A stretch of DNA of 64,000 nt, from the NCBI RefSeq assembly GCF_024159265.1, contig NZ_JAMYWY010000001.1:4836001-4900000 (forward strand), given 5' to 3'. How positions within the stretch are numbered: the stretch's first letter is position 1; each line of letters opens with the position of its first letter. Source of the stretch: Paenibacillus sp. 1781tsa1 (lineage in GTDB: Bacteria; Bacillota; Bacilli; Paenibacillales; Paenibacillaceae). Position numbers and translations under genes: made by a program. The notes under the pieces are model-generated. The model worked only from the letters and a program-made list of their open reading frames with translations. It was not told where the DNA came from and ran no database searches. Shown here one piece after another: positions 53,269-62,895 of the stretch.

Positions 53269-55221
53269 TTATTCATCCTTCGTGTGATCGTGCGCATCGT
53301 TCAGTACATTCCCCATATAAATGCGGATGGTGGATCCCTGATCTACCCTTGCCCCGGGCTTGGGTGCCTGATTGATTACGTATTTACCACTGCCAGACTT
53401 GGCCAGCATAAAATTCATGTTCAGGTCTTCGTACAGATCTTCGACAGTAGCTCCTGTCAGGTCTGGAACTGTCACGATTTTGGTCTCACCGTACTTGTAT
53501 TCTTTCGCGACCTGATCCTTTCGAACAGGGACATTCATATAATGCAACGCATCTTCAAGGATGTTCTGTACAATCGGGGCGGCAACCACGCCTCCGAACT
53601 GAATTCCTTTGGGATTATCCACTGCGGTATAGACCACAATCTGAGGGTCATCTGCTGGTGCAAATCCGATAAAGGATACGATATGCTCGGTTGAGGAATA
53701 ACGTCCGTTGATGACCTTCTGGGCTGTACCTGTTTTGCCACCGACCCGGTATCCATCAATGAACGCTGGACGTCCTGTGCCTTTGGCGACAACACTCTCG
53801 AGTGCTTCACGTACTTGCTTGGACGTATTCTCCGAGATCACCTGACGAACCAGTTCCGGCTTGGCTTCTTCCATGACTTCTCCCGTGACCGGATGAACCC
53901 ACGCTTTTGTAACATAAGGCTTGTAAAGTTTACCCCCATTGATGGCCGCTGACACAGCTGCTACTTGCTGAATGGGTGTTACCGATACACCTTGACCAAA
54001 AGCGGTCGTTGCAAGCTCAACAGGGCCAACTCTGGACAGTTTGAACAAAATTCCACTGGCTTCTCCGCTGAGGTCGATCCCTGTCTTGGTGCCGAAGCCA
54101 AAGTCTTTAATATAGGAGAAGAGTGACTCTTTCCCCAGCCTTTGCCCGAGGGCCACAAATCCAGGGTTACATGAGTTCTCCACCACTTGCAAGAAGGTCT
54201 GACTTCCGTGGCCTCCCTTTTTCCAGCAACGCAGGCGGGCTCCACCCACCTCAACATATCCGGGATCAAAAAATTGATCCTGTTGCAGATTGACTTTTTT
54301 CTCTTCAAGCGCTGCTGCCAACGTAATGATCTTAAAGGTGGAGCCTGGCTCGTAGGTCATCCAGATTGGTAAATTCCGATTGTAGATCTCTGCGGGATAT
54401 TGCTGATAATCGGCAGGTTCGTATCCAGGCCTGCTGGACATGCCCAAAATTTCACCTGTTTTGGGATTCATCGCTATGGCCAATGCTGAGTTCGCCTGAA
54501 ACTTCACCATGGCCTGATCCAGTTCTCTCTCCATGATGGACTGAATGGATTTATCAATGGTCAGCTTGAGGTTAAGGCCGTCCTTCGGTTCCACATACTT
54601 CTCGGATGAGCCCGGCATTAGCCTTCCGGCCGCATCGGACAAGTAGGACACACTGCCATTCAGACCATTCAGCTTATCATCATATTTCTTCTCGACACCC
54701 GTTAAACCCTGATTATCAATACCCGTAAAACCAAGAATATGGGCAGCCAAATCATCATAGGGATAAAAACGTTTATTGTCCTCAGCAACAACGATACCCG
54801 GAAGCTTCAAATCACGGATGCGCTGAGCTTTATCCATCGTAATTTTGCGGCCGCCGGGTTGTAGTCGTACAATCAGTTCTCGTTTCTTGATGGTTGCCAG
54901 CACTTTTTCTTCCGTCATCCCAAGCAATGGGGCCAGTGCTTTAGCTGTCGTTTCAGCTTCTTTGACCTGAGCCGGAATCGCCATAATGGTCGGTGTCGTC
55001 ACATTATAGGCCAATGAGGTTCCATTGCGATCCAGGATCTCACCTCGCTTGGCTGAATAAGGAATATTACGCCGCCAAGATTCTTCTGCTTTTGCTGACA
55101 ACTCTGGGCCTTTCCCGAGTTGTACATAAGCAAGCCTGATCATCAGGGCCGAAAATAACAAAACTAAAATCATTAAACTCCATAGCAACCTGCGCCGCAG
55201 ATTTACGCTTGATCCCTTCAC
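53269..55221 (-). CDS. spoVD: Class B penicillin-binding protein, SpoVD type
   Basis: 650 residues. One N-terminal membrane helix, PBP dimerisation domain, transpeptidase domain with SxxK in YEPGSTFKII, SxN in VENSCNPGF and KTG in VGGKTGTAQ, and one C-terminal PASTA domain (VTVPDLTGATVEDL). Cross-links cortex murein during sporulation, probably with SpoVE. GTG start with GGGGGG eight bases upstream. It lies after a second class B PBP gene, likely a duplication that split vegetative and spore functions. Confidence 0.94.
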   Translation of the reverse strand: MKGSSVNLRRRLLWSLMILVLLFSALMIRLAYVQLGKGPELSAKAEESWRRNIPYSAKRGEILDRNGTSLAYNVTTPTIMAIPAQVKEAETTAKALAPLLGMTEEKVLATIKKRELIVRLQPGGRKITMDKAQRIRDLKLPGIVVAEDNKRFYPYDDLAAHILGFTGIDNQGLTGVEKKYDDKLNGLNGSVSYLSDAAGRLMPGSSEKYVEPKDGLNLKLTIDKSIQSIMERELDQAMVKFQANSALAIAMNPKTGEILGMSSRPGYEPADYQQYPAEIYNRNLPIWMTYEPGSTFKIITLAAALEEKKVNLQQDQFFDPGYVEVGGARLRCWKKGGHGSQTFLQVVENSCNPGFVALGQRLGKESLFSYIKDFGFGTKTGIDLSGEASGILFKLSRVGPVELATTAFGQGVSVTPIQQVAAVSAAINGGKLYKPYVTKAWVHPVTGEVMEEAKPELVRQVISENTSKQVREALESVVAKGTGRPAFIDGYRVGGKTGTAQKVINGRYSSTEHIVSFIGFAPADDPQIVVYTAVDNPKGIQFGGVVAAPIVQNILEDALHYMNVPVRKDQVAKEYKYGETKIVTVPDLTGATVEDLYEDLNMNFMLAKSGSGKYVINQAPKPGARVDQGSTIRIYMGNVLNDAHDHTKDE

Positions 55222-55314
55222 GAAAAGATCCCCCCACTCGTCCCAAAATCATGATCTCGTTCCATTCATGAATATTCAGGACAACCGGGGGTTAGAACAA
55301 GCTGTCAGAGCTCC

Positions 55315-57648
55315 CTAGGGTAGCGAAGTCCCATTTGTTGCTGGATCATCAGAGGATTCGGATTCATTGGCGGGAGCCTTGTTGTTGTCTGTTTCGTCTG
55401 TTCCATCGGTTTTACCTTCGTCGCCCGAGACCTCTTGTTCCTTCCCTTCAGCTTCTGACGATGGATCAGAAGAGATTGGAGCCTCATCAGCTATACCTGT
55501 CACTGCAGCTTTGGCAGTCTGCAAGTTCAACTGCACGGTTCTCTGCTCACCTGCGACCTGCTCCGTTTGCTTCACGACATAGCCCTCACCCTTGACCGTA
55601 ACTCCCACTTTCATAAGAGAAAGTACTTCAAGGGCATCACGGAGAGATTCACCTGTTAGATCGGGAATCTTCATCTTGCTGCTTTCTTCCGTTAGCAGAT
55701 AGATTCGTTGGCCTGGATTCATAGAGGCGCCAGCAACCGGATACTGCCGAATTACATTATCACCTTGACCAAGAGTCACATAAGCAATACCTGCGCTTAG
55801 GAGCTGGCTTCTGGCCTGTTTGGCTGTCTTGCCACTCAGGTCGGGCGCCTTGGCTTGCACGACAGAGACTTCTTTTGACTTTTTGTCAGAAGTTTTGGCA
55901 GTGTCTTTGGGGACTCCCATGTATTGAAGAGTCTGGCTGACAATCTTTTTGAATACCGGGGCAGCTGCGGTTCCTCCCCCAATGTTGGTTCCGTCCGGTT
56001 GGTCAATGACAACGAGTATAGCAATCTTCGGATTATTCACCGGTGCGAACCCAATAAACGATACAACGTCTTTTGACTTGCTGTATTCTCCGTTAACAAC
56101 CTTTCTTGCCGTACCCGTCTTACCAGCTACACGGTAACCTTCAATATAGGCATTACGACCAGTACCAATCGTTTGGTCTGCAACCACTTGTTCCAGATAA
56201 CCGCTCACCAGCTTGGAAGATTCCTTCGAAATCACCTGACGAACAACTTTGGGTTTGATCACTTCCGTGGTCCCATCATTCGGGTTCTTGATCTCCTTCA
56301 CCAGATGTGGCTCCAGCAATTTGCCGCCGTTAGCAATCGCAGAGATTGCTGCGACCTGTTGAATTGGTGTTACCTGTACAAGACCATGACCATAGGCTGC
56401 CGTAGCAATCTCGGATTTGAAAACCAGTGGTTTAATTGGTGATGCTGCTTCATTCGGTAGATCAATACCCGTCTTTTTGCCGAAACCGAATTCGTCTATG
56501 TAATGACGCAGACGTTCACCGCCTAGCATGTTGTAACCCAGATTAACAAAAGCAATGTTACTGGAGCGTTTTACACCTTCAAGGTAGGAGATTCGTCCGT
56601 AAGAATGACCGTTATCACTAATCGTATATCCGCCAATATAGGTCGGTTTCGATTCAAAACTTGCATTGGGATCAAAGAGTTTTTCTTCTACAGCCCCTGC
56701 TAGCGTAACTATTTTGAATGTACTACCTGGCTCATAGATGGATTGAGTAGCATGATTGATAAAATTCTTTTGATCAGGTGTGCTACCATACGAATTAGGG
56801 TTAAAGGTTGGCCAATTCGCCATGCCTAGAATCTCCATCGTGCTCGGGTCAGCTGCAATGACCGTCATACTCAGTGGATTATATTTAGCGACGGCTTCTT
56901 TCATTGCATCCTCAATGTAGAACTGGATCGTGTCATCGATGGTTAGCGTAAGGTTTTTCCCGTTCTGAGGTGGAAGATAGTTATCCTTTGAATCTGGAAG
57001 TTTAATGCCTTTGGCATCCTTCTGATAATTCAAATATCCGTCTGTACCAGTCAGTGCTTCATCATATGAAACTTCAAGTCCATTGACAGCTTTCCCATCA
57101 CGACTCATATATCCCAAGAGGTGAGAAGCAAGTGTTTCTTCAGGGTAAAAACGCTTCGACTCTTGAGCCATGACAATGGCATTACGAGCCTTGTATTCTT
57201 CTTGTAATTCCTCTCGCAGTTCGTTGACTTTTTCTGCAAGCTCAGGACTTATCTTATATCCTTCACTGCGTACTTCACGCTGCTGAAAAAACTTACCCTT
57301 TGCATTTTTGGCTGTGACCAGAGCACGCATCTCACTCTCATTTTTCCCAAGAAGGGCTGAGAGCTTTTCCGTCACTACATCCTGAATCCCAAGTTCATTA
57401 ATTAATAGAGGATTCACGGAAACCGTGTATGCAGGCGAATCAGTAGCCAGAACGTTACCATTGCGGTCCGTAATCGTCCCACGTGCTGCCTTAATCGTCT
57501 GTGCCCGCTCTACCAAACCGGCTGCCCGTTCCTGCCATACACCGCCATTCACAACTTGAATGAAAAAGATTCGGGTTACGAGTACAAGAAAAAAGAGGGT
57601 AATACATCCCCCTATTAGCAACGTGCGCATCTTTATTCTTTTTACCAT
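55315..57648 (-). CDS. Division class B penicillin-binding protein (PBP2B/FtsI-like), PASTA
   Basis: 777 residues. N-terminal membrane helix (about 9-30), dimerisation domain starting TIKAARGTITDRNGNVLA, transpeptidase motifs YEPGSTFKIV, RSSNIAF and AGKTGTARK, then two PASTA domains (about 600-715). The last 55 residues form an acidic Ser/Glu/Asp/Thr-rich tail with no fold, longer than in B. subtilis PBP2B. Septal transpeptidase working with FtsW, FtsL and DivIB; corresponds to pbpB by position after ftsL. Confidence 0.94.
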   Translation of the reverse strand: MVKRIKMRTLLIGGCITLFFLVLVTRIFFIQVVNGGVWQERAAGLVERAQTIKAARGTITDRNGNVLATDSPAYTVSVNPLLINELGIQDVVTEKLSALLGKNESEMRALVTAKNAKGKFFQQREVRSEGYKISPELAEKVNELREELQEEYKARNAIVMAQESKRFYPEETLASHLLGYMSRDGKAVNGLEVSYDEALTGTDGYLNYQKDAKGIKLPDSKDNYLPPQNGKNLTLTIDDTIQFYIEDAMKEAVAKYNPLSMTVIAADPSTMEILGMANWPTFNPNSYGSTPDQKNFINHATQSIYEPGSTFKIVTLAGAVEEKLFDPNASFESKPTYIGGYTISDNGHSYGRISYLEGVKRSSNIAFVNLGYNMLGGERLRHYIDEFGFGKKTGIDLPNEAASPIKPLVFKSEIATAAYGHGLVQVTPIQQVAAISAIANGGKLLEPHLVKEIKNPNDGTTEVIKPKVVRQVISKESSKLVSGYLEQVVADQTIGTGRNAYIEGYRVAGKTGTARKVVNGEYSKSKDVVSFIGFAPVNNPKIAILVVIDQPDGTNIGGGTAAAPVFKKIVSQTLQYMGVPKDTAKTSDKKSKEVSVVQAKAPDLSGKTAKQARSQLLSAGIAYVTLGQGDNVIRQYPVAGASMNPGQRIYLLTEESSKMKIPDLTGESLRDALEVLSLMKVGVTVKGEGYVVKQTEQVAGEQRTVQLNLQTAKAAVTGIADEAPISSDPSSEAEGKEQEVSGDEGKTDGTDETDNNKAPANESESSDDPATNGTSLP

Positions 57649-57660
57649 CGGAACACCTCT

Positions 57661-58089
57661 TTACTTACTGCTAGATGTATTTGAGGACGATTCAGTACCT
57701 GGTGATTTCGTACTTGTTGAGCGAGGTACAAAAATGACATCCTTACCGGAAGCTTCAACGTAACCAAGTTGTTTTGCATTTTCGATGACCTGGTTATTCA
57801 ATGTTTCTTTTTCCACCTGCAGGTCTGCTATCGTCTTCTCATATCCCTTGACTTCCGAAATAGTAGCCTGTGCCTGTTTGTTCAGATCATAGATATGAGC
57901 ATAACGAGACATTAAAGCTCCACCAACAAGGATAACTGCAACCAGGGTAATCAGATACAAAATCTTCTCGCGTGCCGGAAGACCCGTACGACGGGTCACC
58001 ACTTTGGTGGTTTCTTTGTATCGTTGCTGGGTCACACGTTCCTGGGACGCTTTTTCTTTTACAGCGAGATTACCACGTGTATATGCCAT
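57661..58089 (-). CDS. ftsL: Cell division protein FtsL
   Basis: 142 residues. A basic cytoplasmic part, one membrane helix (about 44-63, LYLITLVAVILVGGALMS), a leucine-zipper-like coiled coil (about 70-105) and a Ser/Thr-rich C-terminus. FtsL pairs with DivIC and regulates septal murein synthesis. Weak sequence conservation is normal; position between rsmH and the PBP gene settles the call. Confidence 0.9.
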   Translation of the reverse strand: MAYTRGNLAVKEKASQERVTQQRYKETTKVVTRRTGLPAREKILYLITLVAVILVGGALMSRYAHIYDLNKQAQATISEVKGYEKTIADLQVEKETLNNQVIENAKQLGYVEASGKDVIFVPRSTSTKSPGTESSSNTSSSK

Positions 58090-58116
58090 ACTCCGATTCT
58101 CTCCTCCACTCTTGAT

Positions 58117-59067
58117 CTACAATTTCTCGGCTACGCGCAGCTTGGCTGAACGAGCACGTGAATTTTCGGCCAATTCCGTTTCCGTTGGACTCAACGGTTT
58201 TCTGTTAACTAAACGCAGGGTACCCTTGCCGCCGCATACACACAACGGAAAATCGGGTGGACAAGTACATTTTTCCAGATAACTGCTGAAAATCTGTTTA
58301 CATATCCGATCCTCAAGGGAGTGGAAGGTAATAACAGATACACGTCCTCCTGGTGCCAGACAACGAACAGCCTGATGCAAGCCTTCTTCAAACGCACCCA
58401 ACTCATCGTTAACGGCAATACGTAAAGCCTGAAAGCTGCGTTTGGCAGGATGTCCACCCGTACGGCGAGCTGCCGCCGGGATGCCTTCCTTGATCAGTTC
58501 CACGAGTTCACCTGTCGTCTCAATGGTGGACTGCGCTCGTTTTCCGACGATAACACGGGCGATTCTTCTCGAAAACTTCTCTTCACCATAGCGATACAAA
58601 ATTCGAGCAATCTCTTCTTCTGGCCACTCATTCACAATCTCTTTGGCCGTCAGCATTGCATCCTGGTCCATTCGCATATCGAGCGGAGCATCGTGATTGT
58701 AGCTGAATCCACGTTCTCCTTCATCAAATTGCGGAGATGACACACCCAAATCGTACAAAATACCATCGACCTGTGGTGCACCATCCTTCATTGGTACATC
58801 CAGATCCTTAAGTACCTGTTCCAGATCTCGAAAATTGGTTTTCACCAATGTTACACGATCTCCATAGGCAGCGAGCTTCTCGCGCGCATTATCCAAAGCC
58901 CAATCATCCTGATCAAGTGCGATCAGACGTCCCCCTGGACCGAGCTTGGACGCAATCACGGAGCTGTGTCCGCCACCGCCTAAAGTGCAGTCCACGTATA
59001 TACCGTCCTGCTTGATGTTTAATCCCTCTGTTGCCTCTTCTTTGAGTACGGTTATGTGGTGAAACAA
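58117..59067 (-). CDS. rsmH: 16S rRNA (cytosine-1402-N4)-methyltransferase
   Basis: 316 residues. SAM-binding CTLGGGGHSSVIASKLG near residue 28, ALDQDDWAL, YDLGVSSPQFD and VITFHSLEDR are all family hallmarks. Fine-tunes the ribosomal P site. TTG start at 59067 with AGGAGGGG upstream. Second gene of the dcw cluster. Confidence 0.96.
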   Translation of the reverse strand: MFHHITVLKEEATEGLNIKQDGIYVDCTLGGGGHSSVIASKLGPGGRLIALDQDDWALDNAREKLAAYGDRVTLVKTNFRDLEQVLKDLDVPMKDGAPQVDGILYDLGVSSPQFDEGERGFSYNHDAPLDMRMDQDAMLTAKEIVNEWPEEEIARILYRYGEEKFSRRIARVIVGKRAQSTIETTGELVELIKEGIPAAARRTGGHPAKRSFQALRIAVNDELGAFEEGLHQAVRCLAPGGRVSVITFHSLEDRICKQIFSSYLEKCTCPPDFPLCVCGGKGTLRLVNRKPLSPTETELAENSRARSAKLRVAEKL

Positions 59068-59085
59068 CCTGCACCCCTCCTGACT

Positions 59086-59523
59086 TTATAAATCAAAATT
59101 AAAATCGACCAGCTTTTCGGCAATGTCGTTGAATGCTTCTTCGGATTGATTGAAATAACTCTCCCATATGCCTTTGCTCCAAATCTCCACCCGGTTCGAC
59201 ACGCCAAGGACAACACAATCCTTGTCCAACTTGGCATACTCTCTTAGATTGCCCGGCAGATTTACCCTGCCCTGTTTGTCCAGTTCACATTCGGTTGCAC
59301 CCGAGAAAAAAAACCGGGTAAACGCACGTGCATCAGATTTCATCAATGGCAGTGCTTTGAGCTTCTGTTCCATGACCCCCCACTCCTCCATGGGGTACAC
59401 GAAAAGACACTGGTCCAAACCCCGTGTGACAACGAAAGACGGTCCCAGAGATTCGCGGAATTTAGCCGGAATGATAACCCGACCCTTATCATCAATGCTA
59501 TGTTGGAACTCCCCCATAAACAT
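59086..59523 (-). CDS. mraZ: Transcriptional regulator MraZ
   Basis: 145 residues with two AbrB-like halves, DDKGRVIIPAKFRES and DKQGRVNLPGNLRE. Forms rings that bind repeats upstream of its own gene and tune the dcw operon. The frame opens at a GTG (59535) that touches GAGGA; the ATG at 59523 (MFMGEFQHS) is correctly spaced and is the usual start. Confidence 0.95.
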   Translation of the reverse strand: MFMGEFQHSIDDKGRVIIPAKFRESLGPSFVVTRGLDQCLFVYPMEEWGVMEQKLKALPLMKSDARAFTRFFFSGATECELDKQGRVNLPGNLREYAKLDKDCVVLGVSNRVEIWSKGIWESYFNQSEEAFNDIAEKLVDFNFDL

Positions 59524-59535
59524 TGGCCCACTCAC

Positions 59536-59572
59536 TCCTCACCCGTTTCTCCCACTTTGCCCCACTTTCCAC
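59536..59572 (-). promoter_or_regulatory. MraZ operator repeats
   Basis: On minus, GTGGAAA, GTGGGGCAAA, GTGGGAGAAA and CGGGTGAGGA follow one another with a 10-base period at 59566, 59556, 59546 and 59536, the TGGGN-N5 pattern bound by MraZ. They lie just downstream of the -10 element. Confidence 0.7.
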
Positions 59573-59578
59573 CACCTA

Positions 59579-59607
59579 AGCATAATAGATTCGCACAAAA
59601 AAATCAA
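59579..59607 (-). promoter_or_regulatory. Candidate sigma-A promoter of the dcw cluster
   Basis: TTGATT (59602-59607) and TATGCT (59579-59584), 17 bases apart on minus, directly ahead of the MraZ boxes; TATTAT overlaps as an alternative -10. Confidence 0.5.
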
Positions 59608-59647
59608 AACCCTTCTTGCATTACTTGATTTTTTAATTTTTCAGCAT

Positions 59648-59687
59648 AAAAAAACGTCTTTGATCCTGTCACTCAGGATCAAAGACG
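59648..59687 (-). terminator. Intrinsic terminator after ahcY
   Basis: A perfect 14-pair stem (CGTCTTTGATCCTG with CAGGATCAAAGACG), 5-base loop, then TTTTTTT on minus, about 110 bases after the ahcY stop and just before the dcw promoter. Confidence 0.9.
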
Positions 59688-59796
59688 CTTCCCTTAAACG
59701 GGCAATCGTATGTCTACCCGCACATGAGCCATATCATCAATAAACCATTCTATACCTATTGAATCATTTCATCAGCTTGTAATTATTGGATAGTGC

Positions 59797-61062
59797 TTAA
59801 AATTTCCAGCTATCCAGGTATTTCTCTTGCTCAGCTGACAAGGAGTCGATGCCAATATTCAGGCTTTCAAGTTTATAGCTAGCAACCTGTTGGTCGATAT
59901 CATAAGGTACATTAACAACGTTTTTACCCAACTCAGCATAGTTCTCACTCACATAACGCAAACCAAGAGCCTGCAGAGCAAACGTCGTGTCCATGATTTC
60001 GGCAGGGTGACCATCTGCTGCACCCAGGTTCACAAGACGACCTTCTGCAAGAAGGTACATTTTACGACCATCTTTGAAACGATACTCCTCAATGTTACGG
60101 CGAACTGTGCGAATCGATTCCGAACGTTTTGCCAGTTCAGGTTTATTCACTTCAACATCAAAGTGACCTGCATTGCTCAGGATTGCTCCGTCCTTCATCA
60201 CATCGTAATGCTCACCCGTGATAACATCCTTATTTCCTGTAACTGCGATAAAGAAATCGCCCAATTTGGCGGCTTCCACCATCGTCATGACCCGGAACCC
60301 GTCCATGTGTGCCTCTACCGCTTTGATTGGATCGATCTCGGTTACGATCACATTCGCTCCAAGACCTTTGGCGCGCATCGCTACACCTTTACCACACCAG
60401 CCATAACCTGCTACCACTACGTTTTTACCAGCGATAACCAAGTTGGTTGTACGAATAATTCCGTCGAATGCAGACTGTCCTGTACCGTAGCGATTATCGA
60501 ACAGATACTTGCAGTATGCGTCATTAACCGCAACCATTGGAAACTTCAATTGGCCTTCTTTCGCCAATGCTTTCAAACGAATAATACCCGTTGTCGTTTC
60601 CTCTGCTCCGCCGCGAATTGTTGCTGCAAGGTCAGGACGCTCGGATGCAATAATGGTTGCAAAGTCTCCACCATCATCAATAATGAGATCGGGCTTCACC
60701 TCAAGCGCACGAAGTTGCAGTGATTTGAATTCCGCAGGTTCCGGATTGTACTTGGCATACACTGTAACGCCGTCTTCCACTAATGCTGCGCACACATCAT
60801 CTTGTGTAGACAACGGGTTGCTGTGCGTAATCGTTACTTCCGCCCCACCCGCTTGGATCACTTTTGCCAAGTAAGCTGTTTTCGCCTCCAGATGAAGACA
60901 AATCGCCACCTTTAAACCTTTGAAAGGCAGATCCTGTTCGAACTGGCGACGAATGCGGTTCAGTACCGGCATGTGTGCCTCTACCCAATCAATTTTCAGA
61001 TGACCCTCTGAAGCGAGTCCCATATCTTTAACAATACTGTTTTGCAACGCAGGTGTAGTCAT
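59797..61062 (-). CDS. ahcY: Adenosylhomocysteinase, archaeal/Thermotoga-like type
   Basis: 421 residues. Splits S-adenosylhomocysteine to adenosine and homocysteine, removing the inhibitor of methyltransferases. NAD domain VVAGYGWCGKGVAMRAKGLG and EIDPIKAVEAHMDGF; substrate part HSNPLSTQDDVCAAL in place of the CNIFSTQD of common bacterial forms. This pattern resembles shorter archaeal and Thermotoga enzymes, some of which prefer inosylhomocysteine, so substrate is slightly open. GAGGAGG precedes the ATG. Monocistronic by its terminator, 44 bases after bshC. Confidence 0.92.
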   Translation of the reverse strand: MTTPALQNSIVKDMGLASEGHLKIDWVEAHMPVLNRIRRQFEQDLPFKGLKVAICLHLEAKTAYLAKVIQAGGAEVTITHSNPLSTQDDVCAALVEDGVTVYAKYNPEPAEFKSLQLRALEVKPDLIIDDGGDFATIIASERPDLAATIRGGAEETTTGIIRLKALAKEGQLKFPMVAVNDAYCKYLFDNRYGTGQSAFDGIIRTTNLVIAGKNVVVAGYGWCGKGVAMRAKGLGANVIVTEIDPIKAVEAHMDGFRVMTMVEAAKLGDFFIAVTGNKDVITGEHYDVMKDGAILSNAGHFDVEVNKPELAKRSESIRTVRRNIEEYRFKDGRKMYLLAEGRLVNLGAADGHPAEIMDTTFALQALGLRYVSENYAELGKNVVNVPYDIDQQVASYKLESLNIGIDSLSAEQEKYLDSWKF

Positions 61063-61106
61063 TCCATATCCTCCTCGTTTATGTGTTTCTTCTATTATAA
61101 AGGGCT

Positions 61107-62738
61107 CTATAGTGCAATAACCTTGTGCTCTCCAAGGAATTCGCTTGAGGCCTTAATCAGTTCATCGATCCACTCGGTGCCATAACGATTCAGGTAAAAG
61201 AGTGCATTATGTACTCGTTCCTGTGGTTTGCCCGTTGGAAATAAGGAGTTTTGAATGCCGTTCCAGTGCCTTAGACTCACATTATGTTTATCTTCGATGG
61301 CTTTGTGAGTCTGCTGTTTCAGATACTGCATTTGCTCGTTGATTTTACTCAAATTGGTATCGCCAATTCGTTCCAGTCCCGGATGAATCTCCGCGATCTC
61401 ATCTAGCAATGGTCCATACAGATCAAGAAACGCTTCCTGAACCTTGTCAAACTGTTCATCTACCTGGAACGTCTCCTGTTGTGTGAGCCACTGTTCCTTC
61501 TTTTCTTCCATATGATATTGTACATCCTGAAAAGAAAGCCCATATTGTTTCATATGTTTGTGATGAATATCTTCCATAATGGTGAAGGACAACCGCGGCA
61601 ACAGAATGGGCATTTGCAGTCCGAACTGACAGAATGCTTCACGAGTCAAACCCCAATATGCAATTTCACCTTGCCCCAAAATAACAGCGGCTACAGGCAG
61701 CACAGAATCTTGCATTAATGGTCGTGTCAATACATTGTTACTGAAGCGCTCGGGATGTTCTTCCAGTTCTTGGAGCAAACGCTCCTCTGTGAACGAAACC
61801 AAACCTTTGCGATCACTATATAAACCGTCCTTCAACAACAAGAGCAGACGCGTACCTTCATGGATGTAGAACAGATTCGCTCCATCCTCCGCTACTTCGG
61901 CAGGCATAGCATAACCAGCTTGTTGTACCAGCGAAGCTCCTTGTGTGTATGCGTTGCGCAGCACTTCATTTTTGCGTATCAACCGCTCAAACACGGGCTG
62001 CTCCAACCTGCGTAACTCTGGATCGGATGCATCCATTAGAACAAGTCCACTGCTGGCAAACAAGGCAGATATCATGCGGGCAAATGCATCACTCAGATTT
62101 GAACTGGATTGATGGATCTCTGTGATACATTTCATCAATCCTGGTTTATGTATCGTATCAGGTAACAGATGTTCCACCTGTTCGATTACATTCATCCACT
62201 GCTGCGTATCCACATGAACATTACTCACAGAATCCCTTCCTGCGAATCGTCCTTGTAACTTGACCTTCTTCATATCTCCTTGATGATCAGGTAGATACGT
62301 ATGGTTAACCTCATCCCAGTCATGGTCTTCACCAGCAATCCAAAATACGGGGACTACCGGGCGTTGAAGTCTTTCTTCCGCTTCACGCGCAGCTGCCACT
62401 ACGCTGGCGGCTTTGTATATGACGAACAGTGGTCCGGTGAGCAGACCGCTCTGCTGTCCTCCTGTAACCACTAGTGCATCTTGTTCTGCAAGACGTGTGA
62501 TGGACGCATGAACCTCTCCATGGTCATTCACCCGCTTATTATATATACGTAAATACTCTGCCAGATCACGCCGATCAATACGTGTGTTTTCCGATTGGTC
62601 CAGCCATTCGGCACGCGACTGAAGTCCTGATTCCCAGCGAATGTCATACTCGTAAAGGCCACGCGCAGCATCTCTTGAACAGATATAATCTTCTGCAAGT
62701 CTTGATCCGCTGCGGAGTGCCTCGGTAATACCGTTCAT
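61107..62738 (-). CDS. bshC: Bacillithiol synthase (cysteine-adding enzyme) BshC
   Basis: 543 residues. Adds cysteine to GlcN-malate in the last step of bacillithiol synthesis. A nucleotidyltransferase-like Rossmann core (VVTGGQQSGLLTGPLFVIYKA and PVFWIAGEDHDWDEVNHTYL) is interrupted by a coiled-coil region (about 420-500), the BshC arrangement. GGAGG-like site before the ATG at 62738. Its partners bshA and bshB are not in the window. Confidence 0.95.
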   Translation of the reverse strand: MNGITEALRSGSRLAEDYICSRDAARGLYEYDIRWESGLQSRAEWLDQSENTRIDRRDLAEYLRIYNKRVNDHGEVHASITRLAEQDALVVTGGQQSGLLTGPLFVIYKAASVVAAAREAEERLQRPVVPVFWIAGEDHDWDEVNHTYLPDHQGDMKKVKLQGRFAGRDSVSNVHVDTQQWMNVIEQVEHLLPDTIHKPGLMKCITEIHQSSSNLSDAFARMISALFASSGLVLMDASDPELRRLEQPVFERLIRKNEVLRNAYTQGASLVQQAGYAMPAEVAEDGANLFYIHEGTRLLLLLKDGLYSDRKGLVSFTEERLLQELEEHPERFSNNVLTRPLMQDSVLPVAAVILGQGEIAYWGLTREAFCQFGLQMPILLPRLSFTIMEDIHHKHMKQYGLSFQDVQYHMEEKKEQWLTQQETFQVDEQFDKVQEAFLDLYGPLLDEIAEIHPGLERIGDTNLSKINEQMQYLKQQTHKAIEDKHNVSLRHWNGIQNSLFPTGKPQERVHNALFYLNRYGTEWIDELIKASSEFLGEHKVIAL

Positions 62739-62827
62739 GAGGTCTGCCTCCTATTCTGCTTCAAAGAGCCTTTCTTGATTGTACCGAATTCAAGGCCGCT
62801 TCGTCAAAAGAAAGTGATTAAAATACG

Positions 62828-62853
62828 AAAAAAACCGCCGAACGAGTCGGCGG
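62828..62853 (-). terminator. Intrinsic terminator after the oligopeptide ATPase gene
   Basis: CCGCCGA/TCGGCGG stem with a 5-base loop and a run of seven T on minus, about 45 bases after the stop of the gene at 62896. Confidence 0.88.
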
Positions 62854-62895
62854 CACTTAATACATCAATAATAGCATATCGCTTTAATATTCCTA

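Noticed and set aside
55222..55314. Possible sigma-E promoter for spoVD
   Set aside because: GAATATT and CATGATT are present but their spacing (17) is too wide for sigma-E.
59890..60723. 277-codon plus-strand frame opposite ahcY
   Set aside because: A shadow of ahcY codon usage with no start signal or recognisable domain.
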